Of a stretch of 64,000 nucleotides of DNA, positions 56,311 through 64,000 are shown piece after piece. The DNA is taken from positions 1-64,000 of the forward strand of contig JAEHHF010000001.1 of NCBI GenBank assembly GCA_019248085.1, given 5' to 3'. Every line of letters starts with the position of its first letter. The first letter of the stretch is position 1. The notes beneath the pieces are model-generated. The model made no database searches. It worked only from the letters and a program-made list of their open reading frames with translations, and was not told the DNA's origin. This DNA comes from Candidatus Dojkabacteria bacterium S2_J21. Its GTDB lineage: Bacteria; Patescibacteria; Dojkabacteria; SC72. The position numbers were made by a program, and so were the translations under genes.

Positions 56311-57780
56311 ATGGCAGACAAAGGAATCACACCAAGAGCACAAGATTTTTCTCAGTGGTATTTAGATATCATAGAGAGGGCAGAATTAGCAGAGAACTCA
56401 TCTGTTAGAGGTTGTATGGTCATAAAGCCATACGGATATGCGATCTGGGAAAATATTCAGAAAGAATTAGACAAAAGAATTAAAGAAACTGGCCACAAAA
56501 ACGCATACTTCCCATTACTCATCCCTAAATCATTCTTTACCAAGGAAGCATCCCACGTAAAAGGATTTGCTAAGGAATGTGCTGTAGTTACACACTACCG
56601 ATTGAAAGAATCGCCTGATGGGAAAGGTGTTGTAGTCGATGAGACTGCAAAGTTAGAAGAAGAATTGATCATTAGGCCAACATCAGAGACCATAATCTAC
56701 GATACTTTCTCTAGATGGATCACATCATGGAGAGATCTTCCAATGAAGATAAATCAATGGGCAAATATTGTTAGATGGGAGAAGAGAACTAGGCCATTCT
56801 TAAGAACTACGGAATTTTTGTGGCAAGAAGGGCATACAGTATATGCAACAGAGGAAGAGAATATCAAGGAAGTAAAGGATATGCTCCAAATGTATGTTGA
56901 TTTTGCGAGAGATATGCTAGCTATGGATACATACTCTGGGAGAAAATCAGAGAGTGAGAAGTTCGCAGGTGCCGTAGATACATATGGAGTAGAAGCGATG
57001 ATGCCGGATGGTAAATCGTTGCAGTTTGGTACCTCTCATGACCTTGGGCAGAACTTCGCAAAGGCATTTGATATTAAATATGCAGACAAGGATGGTACTA
57101 CAAAGATACCTTACCAGAATAGCTGGGGTGTAAGTACTAGGATGATGGGGGCGTTAATAATGACACACAGTGATGATAGTGGGCTTGTATTGCCTCCTAG
57201 TATTGCTCCAATTAAAATAGTTGTAGTTCCAATATTCAAAGATGAGAACAAGGATGTAGTGCTTAAATATTGTGAAGGTATCGTGGAAGAACTGAAAGTA
57301 GAGATAGGGGATATTGAGTTCGATGTTAGAGATTTTGTTTCTCCAGGGTATAAGTTTAACGAATGGGAGAAGAAAGGTGTACCTGTGAGATTAGAAATAG
57401 GTGAAAGAGATATCCAAGGAGGTGGTGCTACAATGGTTCGGAGAGATACAGGTGAAAAAGTATTTGTAAATCGTGACGAAGTTCTAGAATATGCAAGAAA
57501 CATACTAAATGAAATTCAGAATGAATTACTTAATAGATCTCAATCAATTATTCGTAATAATACTCACACGGTAGAGTCATACGATGAGCTAAAATCGATG
57601 ATGGAATCGGGTAGAGGGTATGCAAAAGTATATTGGTGTGGGAATCCAAAATGTGAAGAGGGTATCAAGTCAGAAACTAAGGCTACGACTAGATGCGTTG
57701 CATCTGAAGGTGTCTCTGGGAAGTGTATCTACTGTGGGGGTGATTCTAAGGAAGCCTGGTATATAGCCCAATCTTACTAG
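56311..57780 (+). CDS. proS: prolyl-tRNA synthetase, archaeal/eukaryal type
   Basis: The 489-residue class II synthetase charges tRNA-Pro. It has RGCMVIKPYGYAIWENIQ (motif 1 region), then RPTSETIIY and RWEKRTRPFLRTTEFLWQEGH (motif 2), then WGVSTRMMGALIMTHSDDSG (motif 3). An anticodon-binding domain follows, then a C-terminal zinc-type extension with C..C...C..C cysteines near 450-477 ending in AWYIAQSY. The extension and absence of the bacterial editing insertion mark the archaeal/eukaryal ProRS type, which occurs in a minority of bacteria. It follows RuBisCO by 32 bases but has its own -10 box. A tRNA-Pro gene is at 52651. Confidence 0.95.
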   Translation: MADKGITPRAQDFSQWYLDIIERAELAENSSVRGCMVIKPYGYAIWENIQKELDKRIKETGHKNAYFPLLIPKSFFTKEASHVKGFAKECAVVTHYRLKESPDGKGVVVDETAKLEEELIIRPTSETIIYDTFSRWITSWRDLPMKINQWANIVRWEKRTRPFLRTTEFLWQEGHTVYATEEENIKEVKDMLQMYVDFARDMLAMDTYSGRKSESEKFAGAVDTYGVEAMMPDGKSLQFGTSHDLGQNFAKAFDIKYADKDGTTKIPYQNSWGVSTRMMGALIMTHSDDSGLVLPPSIAPIKIVVVPIFKDENKDVVLKYCEGIVEELKVEIGDIEFDVRDFVSPGYKFNEWEKKGVPVRLEIGERDIQGGGATMVRRDTGEKVFVNRDEVLEYARNILNEIQNELLNRSQSIIRNNTHTVESYDELKSMMESGRGYAKVYWCGNPKCEEGIKSETKATTRCVASEGVSGKCIYCGGDSKEAWYIAQSY

Positions 57781-57996
57781 GTGAAACGAAGCGAAAACAT
57801 TAAATTCCTATAGGTTAAATAATGTTCACATTGAAGGAGTCAGCACTATTCTCAAAAAGATCTGTTACTAAGTTCGGCAGTGGAGTAGGCGTTGATAGCG
57901 TAGTGTTTCTTCAATATGTACCTATTCTTTACACCCTGTCTCATCGCGCACCCTGTAGTATTTTGCGACAAAAAAGAGGTCAAAAGTTTCACCAGT

Positions 57997-60840
57997 CTAG
58001 CCTTCTAGGTATTTCTTCAAATATCTTCCAGTCCAACTTTGCTTATTTTCCATAACTTGATCAACGGTACCCTGGGCGACAATGTAACCACCCTTATCTC
58101 CACCCTCTGGACCAAGATCAATTATCCAATCGGCGAATTTTATGACATCTAAATTATGTTCCACACACATTACAGTGTGTCCTTTGTCGACTAATCCTTT
58201 TAGCAATGTAAGTAGTTTATCGATATCATGGTAATGAAGACCCGTGGTAGGTTCATCAAGTATATACATTGTATGTCCACGAGACATCTTAGATAATTCT
58301 TTAGCTAATTTGATCCTTTGTGACTCTCCACCAGAAAGAGTAAGGGCAGATTGACCTAACTGTATGTATCCAAGTCCTACATCATTGAGAACTGACAACT
58401 TTCGCTTTATTGCTGGGATATTCTTGAAGAATTCCAATGCCTCTTCTACGGTCATGCCCAATACTTCTGATATGTTTTTACCTTTATAATCTACCTGAAG
58501 GGCTTCCTCGTTGTATCTTAGGCCATTACACGTGTCGCATGTGATATACATATCAGGTAGGAATTGCATTTCAATCTTTATCTGCCCATCTCCTTGGCAT
58601 TTCTCACATCTTCCACCTTTAGCATTGAAGCTAAACCTGCCTGCTTTGTAGCCTCTGGCCTTCGATTCGTTCGTATTTGCAAATATCTCCCTTATGGCGG
58701 TAAAGACACCGGTGTAAGTGGCAGGATTTGAACGTGGAGTTCGACCTATAGGCGATTGATCTATGTCGATAATCTGATTAATTTTCTCCACTCCATCGAT
58801 CGTTTTATACTGTCCTTCCAGTTGTTTTGAATGCATAACTTTGTTCATCAGTACTGGGTATAGCGTATCGTTTATCAATGAAGACTTCCCACTGCCAGAG
58901 ACACCAGTTATACAGATAAATTGGTTTAGCGGGATTTCTATATTTATGTCCTTTAAATTGTGAGTAGTGAGACCAGTAAGTTTTAGGAAGTCAGTTTTAC
59001 CAGCTTTTACCAGTTGCTTTATATCTTGCCCGACAGAGAGCTCTTTGTTGAGATACTTGGCAGTGAGCGACCCGCTATGCTTGATATCTTGTATAGTACC
59101 TTCTGCTACTACCTTTCCACCATGCTTACCTGCATTAGGGCCTATATCGACTACCCAGTCAGCTCGTCTTATAGTTTCTTCGTCATGTTCGACCACTATG
59201 ACAGAATTGCCGGTATTACGCAGATTCTCGAGCGATTTTATCAATTTTGAGACATCTCTTTGGTGTAAACCAATGGAAGGTTCGTCAAGGACATAAAGAA
59301 CCCCTGTGAGTCCGGTACCTATCTGAGATGCTAATCGTATTCTTTGTGATTCACCGCCTGAGAGAGTGGTAGCTTTTCTAGAAAGGGTTAAATAGTCCAA
59401 TCCTACGTTGGTTAAGAAGGTTAGTCTTGAAAGAATTTCCTTCACAATAGGCTTCGCAATTTCTGCTTTATTACCTTTTAACTCTAGTGTAGTGAAGAAG
59501 GTTATTAAATCATTGATTGGAGTATTGGTTACCTCGTCTATATTCTTGTCTTTTATGGTTACTGCCAATGTGTATGGTTTTAGTCTCTTGCCATTACATG
59601 CGTCACATTCTCGTTCGACCATGTATTTCTCTGTCTCTAACCTTGAATAATCAGAGGAGGTCTCCCTATATCTTCTGTTCAACTCGTTTATGACTCCTTC
59701 ATATTCAGCATCATACATTCTTGTTCTTCCGAATCTGTTGGTATATTGAATATTGTATGTTGGATTTGCACCTTTGCCATAGAAGATGAGGTCAAATATC
59801 TCAGGAGAGTAGTCTTTTATCAGGGTTTTAAGATCAAAATGATGTTCTACAGCGACACTTTGTAAGATCTTCAATGTCCATGAATCTTTGCTTGTTCTGT
59901 TGCTCCATGGGAAGATTCCACCTTCCGATATGGTCAAATTCGGGTTGTAGAGTAGGTTAATATCTAATTCTTTAAGTATTCCTAGGCCTACACACTTAGG
60001 ACATGCACCTTCTGGGGCATTAAACGAAAAGCTGGCTGGAACTATTTTAGGGTATGATATGCCACAGGTTGGACATGTGTTGTTTTCAGAGAAGAAAAGG
60101 GGGTCTTCTCCCTCTATTAATACCTTTACTTCTCCATTGGACTGAACTGTTGCAAGCTCTATGGCGTCAGTAAGACGTTTTTGTTCTACATTTTTACCAT
60201 CTAATCTGTCTATGATGAGGTCTATATCGTGTTTTTTGTATTCCTCAAGCTTAATATTTTCAATATCATCAAGCATATATGTATTACCATCAACGATTAT
60301 TCTGAGAAACCCTCGGGCTAATAATTTCTCAAACAGGGAAGAAAACTCTCCCTTACGGTTCTTTATCAATGGTGAAACCACCTGGAACTTTTTCGCGGAT
60401 CCCTTGAGGTGGGTGAGTATCTTTTGTGTTATTTCTTGTATAGTTTGAGCTTCAACTGGAGTATGACAATTTGGGCAATGGGCGATGCCGATATTTCCAT
60501 ACAGTAATCGAAGATAGCTATATATCTCTGTGATTGTTCCTACGGTAGATCTAGGATTGGATCCTGCGGTCTTCTGGTCGATTGAGATGGCAGGGGAGAG
60601 ACCTTCTATGGAATCTACATCTGGCTTCTTCATGACGCCTAGAAACTGCCTTGCATAGGACGAGAGAGACTCTACATATCTTCTTTGTCCTTCTGCGTAA
60701 AGGGTGTCAAAAGCTAAGGATGATTTTCCACTACCTGAGACGCCAGTAATGACTACTAGTTTGTTCTTAGGGATATTAAGAGAGATATTCTGAAGATTAT
60801 TCTCTCTTGCACCTATTATTTTTATATATTCTTGTTTCAT
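57997..60840 (-). CDS. uvrA: excinuclease ABC subunit A
   Basis: The 947-residue protein is full length for UvrA. The first ABC ATPase half has Walker [10 protein letters not shown] (about 33-41), a C4 zinc finger near 255-285 (CPTCG...CPKC) and [12 protein letters not shown]. The second half has GVSGSGKSS (about 645), a zinc module CEKC...CDTC near 745-775, [12 protein letters not shown] and [11 protein letters not shown]. It scans DNA for bulky damage with UvrB. On the minus strand TATAAT (60851-60856) ends 10 bases before the ATG, so the mRNA leader would be only about 3 bases. Confidence 0.97.
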   Translation of the reverse strand: MKQEYIKIIGARENNLQNISLNIPKNKLVVITGVSGSGKSSLAFDTLYAEGQRRYVESLSSYARQFLGVMKKPDVDSIEGLSPAISIDQKTAGSNPRSTVGTITEIYSYLRLLYGNIGIAHCPNCHTPVEAQTIQEITQKILTHLKGSAKKFQVVSPLIKNRKGEFSSLFEKLLARGFLRIIVDGNTYMLDDIENIKLEEYKKHDIDLIIDRLDGKNVEQKRLTDAIELATVQSNGEVKVLIEGEDPLFFSENNTCPTCGISYPKIVPASFSFNAPEGACPKCVGLGILKELDINLLYNPNLTISEGGIFPWSNRTSKDSWTLKILQSVAVEHHFDLKTLIKDYSPEIFDLIFYGKGANPTYNIQYTNRFGRTRMYDAEYEGVINELNRRYRETSSDYSRLETEKYMVERECDACNGKRLKPYTLAVTIKDKNIDEVTNTPINDLITFFTTLELKGNKAEIAKPIVKEILSRLTFLTNVGLDYLTLSRKATTLSGGESQRIRLASQIGTGLTGVLYVLDEPSIGLHQRDVSKLIKSLENLRNTGNSVIVVEHDEETIRRADWVVDIGPNAGKHGGKVVAEGTIQDIKHSGSLTAKYLNKELSVGQDIKQLVKAGKTDFLKLTGLTTHNLKDINIEIPLNQFICITGVSGSGKSSLINDTLYPVLMNKVMHSKQLEGQYKTIDGVEKINQIIDIDQSPIGRTPRSNPATYTGVFTAIREIFANTNESKARGYKAGRFSFNAKGGRCEKCQGDGQIKIEMQFLPDMYITCDTCNGLRYNEEALQVDYKGKNISEVLGMTVEEALEFFKNIPAIKRKLSVLNDVGLGYIQLGQSALTLSGGESQRIKLAKELSKMSRGHTMYILDEPTTGLHYHDIDKLLTLLKGLVDKGHTVMCVEHNLDVIKFADWIIDLGPEGGDKGGYIVAQGTVDQVMENKQSWTGRYLKKYLEG

Positions 60841-60850
60841 TGCAATGTAA

Positions 60851-60856
60851 ATTATA
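60851..60856 (-). promoter_or_regulatory. -10 box for uvrA
   Basis: On the minus strand TATAAT ends 10 bases before the uvrA ATG at 60840, predicting a leader of only a few bases. Confidence 0.5.
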
Positions 60857-60945
60857 CCACGGAAAAGCTATATATATAATCCTATAGAAAAATGAAATTC
60901 CATTGGAAATGTGATATATTTATGCTAAGCTTAGCTTATAAATAA

Positions 60946-61020
60946 GCACCTGTAGCTCAATCTGGATAGAGCAACACACTCCTAACGTGTAGGTTGTCGG
61001 TCCGACTCCGGCCAGGTGCG
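60946..61020 (+). tRNA. tRNA-Arg (CCT)
   Basis: Acceptor GCACCTG/CAGGTGC, anticodon stem ACACA/CGTGT (A31:C39 mismatch) and loop CTCCTAA give anticodon CCT. The T arm contains the variant GTCGG-TCCGACT-CCGGC, with C in place of the usual T55. No CCA is encoded. Its 3' end lies 2 bases from the convergent PEGA gene. Confidence 0.85.
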
Positions 61021-61022
61021 TA

Positions 61023-62561
61023 TTAGTGAATTTCAAGTTCTGTAATAGAGAGTTTGCTTTCCTCATCTTTAGTGAAAGTGAGTAGGGAGCTCTTGGAATC
61101 TCGAATCAAGAAAGATATTAGATTTCCAGGTCTTGCAATATATGCTTTGTTATCACCATCCATCTCTGATATATAGATCATCCCATCTTGCAGATATGAG
61201 ATATTCATTGAATCTGTGAGCCAGCCAATATCTGTGGTTTTTGATATCTCGGCAATATTCTTAATAGCTTTTGACCCGATAGTCGTTGTGTGATCACCCT
61301 CAGTTTTGTTAAATGTAAATATACCAATCTGGTTATCATCTTGGAATATTAACTTCTCGAAGTCGGTGTTGAAGGCAATGAGTTTTGCAGGATATGCGGA
61401 GATCATTATGAACTTTTGTGTTTGTATGTTGAACCAATATGTTGCTAAGCTTGTCTTAATATATACTCCTTGTGATTTTTGGTTGACATTTATATCTTGA
61501 ATCTCTCCTGCAGAGAGGGTACTCTCGGGGGATGAAGAGAATTCCAAGAATGAGAAACCATTCTCTCGATACTGTTTTATATATTCGTCTGATTTGTAGA
61601 AGTAGAAGTTGTCTATGAGATATTTGGTATTGTCGCCACTTAGTTCTACCTGTTTGAGCTGGTATGAATATATACCTTCAAGTTGTTCCTTGGATTGTTC
61701 TACGACATAGAAGAACCCTTGATCGTCAGTTGTCCAGACATATTTTTGAGAACTTAGTTTCGGAAGCAATGTTGTGGTCTGGTTTAGTTTTGTATCATAG
61801 GAATATATTCCTGCCGTGGAGTCTAGCATGAGATAGTTATTATCCTCTGACCAGGTAATGTTGTATGTTTTGGAGGCGTCGATATTGAGAACTTTGAGAT
61901 TCGTTAATTGGGATAGTATCTGGGTATTTAGGAGATAGTACTGGCTTGTAGTTTCCGTGGCGATTGTGAGTAATGCTTGAAGTCCATTAGGAGATGGCAA
62001 AATTTCAATATTATTATTGTCCAATTTCAATATCTCAGAAGGATTGGTTGTGAAGTCCCACAAAGCAGGGTTCAATGAATATTCCCAGAGGGTATACCCA
62101 CTAACTTCTTTTGTTAGAAAGAGTAGGTGGTCATTATTCTCATTAAGCCAATACTTCTCTATAGTCCCTGGTGATGTCCAGAGTGTCGTATACCTAGGTT
62201 CTTGTTTGATTAACCATGGGAATATGGGGGTAGATTTACCTTCCACTATCTCAATGTCCTTTTCCCAGTTGTAATAGCCATCTTTCTTGACGGTGATACG
62301 GTATGTACCAATTGGAACACTGGTGCTTTTAGGTGTTCTTCCTATTAATTCTTCATCAACATATACTTCTGCGTTGGCAGGGGAGCTTTCAACATTAATA
62401 ACTCCGGTTTGGGTTAATTCTCGTTTGAAAATATCGAACCTATACCCATTGGCATAGAAATAGATAACAGTGGCTACTAAAAAGAGGAGGAGGGTATATA
62501 ATATGGGGAAGAGGATAGAACCAATATGTAATTTAACTTTGGTCTTGGGAGACGTTTTCAT
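61023..62561 (-). CDS. membrane-anchored PEGA-domain protein with propeller-like region
   Basis: The 512-residue protein has one N-terminal membrane helix (about 14-36). A PEGA domain follows (about 52-120, GVINVESSPANAEVYVDEE, RTPKSTSVPIGTYRITVKKDGY). The remaining 390 residues are beta-rich with repeated W/Y-x-D-D strands (WSEDNNYLMLDS, WTTDDQGFFYV), suggesting a beta-propeller. PEGA domains are common in bacterial surface proteins, often close to the membrane. The function is unknown. The leaderless-type -10 box on the minus strand fixes the start. Confidence 0.8.
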   Translation of the reverse strand: MKTSPKTKVKLHIGSILFPILYTLLLFLVATVIYFYANGYRFDIFKRELTQTGVINVESSPANAEVYVDEELIGRTPKSTSVPIGTYRITVKKDGYYNWEKDIEIVEGKSTPIFPWLIKQEPRYTTLWTSPGTIEKYWLNENNDHLLFLTKEVSGYTLWEYSLNPALWDFTTNPSEILKLDNNNIEILPSPNGLQALLTIATETTSQYYLLNTQILSQLTNLKVLNIDASKTYNITWSEDNNYLMLDSTAGIYSYDTKLNQTTTLLPKLSSQKYVWTTDDQGFFYVVEQSKEQLEGIYSYQLKQVELSGDNTKYLIDNFYFYKSDEYIKQYRENGFSFLEFSSSPESTLSAGEIQDINVNQKSQGVYIKTSLATYWFNIQTQKFIMISAYPAKLIAFNTDFEKLIFQDDNQIGIFTFNKTEGDHTTTIGSKAIKNIAEISKTTDIGWLTDSMNISYLQDGMIYISEMDGDNKAYIARPGNLISFLIRDSKSSLLTFTKDEESKLSITELEIH

Positions 62562-62567
62562 TCGAAG

Positions 62568-62573
62568 AGTATA
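62568..62573 (-). promoter_or_regulatory. -10 box placed for a leaderless PEGA-gene transcript
   Basis: On the minus strand TATACT ends 6 bases before the ATG at 62561. It lies back-to-back with the trpS -10 box. Confidence 0.55.
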
Positions 62574-62595
62574 GCATAATGGGTACTAAGTTTGT

Positions 62596-62601
62596 TAGAA
62601 T
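62596..62601 (+). promoter_or_regulatory. -10 box placed for a leaderless trpS transcript
   Basis: TAGAAT ends 7 bases before the ATG at 62609, which also matches the normal TrpRS N-terminus better than the ATG at 62579. Confidence 0.55.
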
Positions 62602-62608
62602 AGAGATT

Positions 62609-63610
62609 ATGGAAGCAAAGAAAAGAATTCTAACGGGGGACAGACCTACAGGTCAGTTGCACATAGGCCACTATTTCGGGTCTTTACAAAGCAGGGTGAA
62701 ATTACAAGATGAATATGAGGAGTATATAGAGATTGCAAATATACAGGCTTTGACAGACAATTTTGATAATCCAGGTAAAGTAAGAGAGAATATTGAAGAA
62801 CTTCTTTGTGATTACTATGCTTGTGGAATTGATTTCGACAAGGCAACAATATTCATACAGAGTGAGGTTCCAGCAATCCACGAGATTTTTGTTTACCTTG
62901 CTAACTTTGCGACGGTTCAACAGATACAACATAATCCAACCATAAAGACAGAGATGGCTCAGAAGGGTATGGAGGTTTCTACTCCTTTGGGTTTTTTCAT
63001 TTACCCTATACACCAAGCTGCAGATATTCTTTGTGTTAACGCAGATTTGGTACCAGTTGGTAAGGATCAGGCTCCTATGATTGAAGATACAAGAGTATTG
63101 GCTAGAAAGTTTAACAGTACATATAAAACAGATATTTTACATCAACCTCAAGCTTTGTTCGGTGTTGAGGCAAACATTCCTGGTATTGATGGCAATGCAA
63201 AAATGGGTAAGAGTTTGAACAATGGAATATATCTTGCAGATAGTGAGGAAGAATTAAGAAAGAAAGTATTTAAGATATATACAGACCCTGGAAGGGTACA
63301 TGCTACAGATCCAGGCAAGATTGAGGGGAATGTTGCATTTACATATTTAGATCTATTCTCTAAGGATGCGAATGAAGTTGAGACTATGAAAGAGAGATAT
63401 CGAAAGGGGACAATAAAGGATGTTGAAGTTAAAGAAAGGTTGTTTGAAGTTATGAATGAGTTCCTTACTCCGATTAGAGAGAAAAGGAAAGAAGCAGAAT
63501 GTATGAAAGCAGAACTAATGCAGAAGGCTTTGGAAGGGAGTAAGAAGGTTTCTGGTATTGCAAGAGGTGTTGCAGATCAGATGAAGAAAGCGATGCAGTT
63601 AGAGTTTTAA
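62609..63610 (+). CDS. trpS: tryptophanyl-tRNA synthetase
   Basis: From ATG 62609 the protein has 333 residues, normal for bacterial TrpRS. The class I motifs are GDRPTGQLHIGHY (HIGH at about 17-20) and KMGKS (about 200-204), a Gly variant of KMSKS. The tryptophan and ATP pocket region PIHQAADIL and VPVGKDQ is typical. An ATG at 62579 would add ten residues (including VRIEI) upstream of the usual MEAKKRILTG start and would span the -10 box, so it is not preferred. Confidence 0.95.
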   Translation: MEAKKRILTGDRPTGQLHIGHYFGSLQSRVKLQDEYEEYIEIANIQALTDNFDNPGKVRENIEELLCDYYACGIDFDKATIFIQSEVPAIHEIFVYLANFATVQQIQHNPTIKTEMAQKGMEVSTPLGFFIYPIHQAADILCVNADLVPVGKDQAPMIEDTRVLARKFNSTYKTDILHQPQALFGVEANIPGIDGNAKMGKSLNNGIYLADSEEELRKKVFKIYTDPGRVHATDPGKIEGNVAFTYLDLFSKDANEVETMKERYRKGTIKDVEVKERLFEVMNEFLTPIREKRKEAECMKAELMQKALEGSKKVSGIARGVADQMKKAMQLEF

Positions 63611-63647
63611 GTGATAATAGATAACTTGTAGTATTTAGTCTAATCAT

Positions 63648-64000
63648 ATGTTTTTAAAGAAATTAGGTATAGACCTAGGTACAGCAAACTCAGTGGTGTT
63701 TGTACAAGGTGAAGGTATTGTTTTTGTAGAACCTACAGTGGTGGCTATAGATGTTAACAACTTCACCGTTATAGCTGTTGGTACCGAAGCTAAAGAGATG
63801 ATTGGTAAAACTCCTGAGAATATTGTTGCCAAAAGACCTCTACGAAATGGTGTCATAGCTGATTCTAGAGTTACGGAGGCTTTACTTAGATATTTTTTTG
63901 ACAAAGCTTTGGGTAAAGCAAGATTTTTCAAACCAGATGTAGTAATTAGTGTCCCTGCTGGTATTACATCAGTAGAGGAAAGAGCAGTACTTAAGGCTGC
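63648..64000 (+). CDS. mreB: rod-shape protein MreB, N-terminal part (runs off the window)
   Basis: The first 117 codons are present. LGIDLGTANSVVFV is the phosphate-1 loop of the actin/Hsp70 ATPase fold, EPTVVAID and AVGTEAKEMIGKTPENI follow, and RPLRNGVIAD and VVISVPAGITSVEERAV are typical MreB segments. MreB polymerises under the membrane and directs cell-wall growth in rods. It lies 37 bases after trpS. The end is outside the window. Confidence 0.93.
   Translation, partial: MFLKKLGIDLGTANSVVFVQGEGIVFVEPTVVAIDVNNFTVIAVGTEAKEMIGKTPENIVAKRPLRNGVIADSRVTEALLRYFFDKALGKARFFKPDVVISVPAGITSVEERAVLKA

Noticed and set aside
57822..58055. A 77-codon frame between proS and uvrA
   Set aside because: It overlaps the end of uvrA, has no promoter or ribosome site and its sequence has no domain-like character.

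Overview
The window looks like chromosomal DNA from a Candidate Phyla Radiation (Patescibacteria) bacterium. The reasons are a divergent 16S rRNA whose 530 loop departs from the bacterial consensus, low-GC compact gene packing, an archaeal-type RuBisCO large subunit without Calvin-cycle neighbours, an archaeal/eukaryal-type prolyl-tRNA synthetase, very large surface proteins, and many promoters placed for leaderless mRNAs. The phylum cannot be fixed by eye; Dojkabacteria, Katanobacteria and Microgenomates are all plausible. The genetic code is standard: TAA and TAG end nearly all genes and TGA ends one of 27.

Layout. 1-115: tail of an ATP-dependent DNA ligase. 119-5797: a complete rRNA operon (16S, tRNA-Ile, tRNA-Ala, 23S, 5S) with promoter, boxA-like sites, processing stems and a terminator. 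5798-6194: non-coding but strongly folded. 6195-8701: a P-loop nucleotide-kinase-like protein, an endonuclease III that has lost its Fe-S ligands, and ribosomal protein S1. 9217-26253: the most striking locus, a 5,098-residue secreted protein with about 50 GLUG-type repeats interrupted by Gly-rich stretches, 13 fibronectin III domains and a C-terminal dockerin, followed by two membrane-anchored cohesin-type proteins. 26276-33307: clpC, radA, rho (with a long leader carrying an intrinsic terminator) and a LysM/M23 peptidase. 33337-36050: two tRNA-Ala genes and leuS. 36175-46766: two further giant surface proteins, one with four LamG-like domains. 46809-50630: cyclophilin, ComEA-like protein and a ComEC split over two overlapping genes. 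50677-52724: two tRNA-Arg genes, argS and tRNA-Pro. 52802-54807 (minus): CdiA-CT-like nuclease, rlmN and an unknown gene. 54902-57780: RuBisCO and proS. 57997-62561: uvrA, tRNA-Arg and a PEGA-domain protein. 62609-64000: trpS and the start of mreB.

How the parts fit. Most small genes are core translation, proteolysis and DNA repair. The accessory investment is in the cell surface: the dockerin on the giant protein and the cohesins on its two neighbours suggest a calcium-dependent, non-covalent surface display device encoded as one operon. ComEA and split ComEC suggest DNA uptake. The tRNA-Arg set (anticodons GCG, TCG, CCT) suggests that CGN codons are read without inosine.
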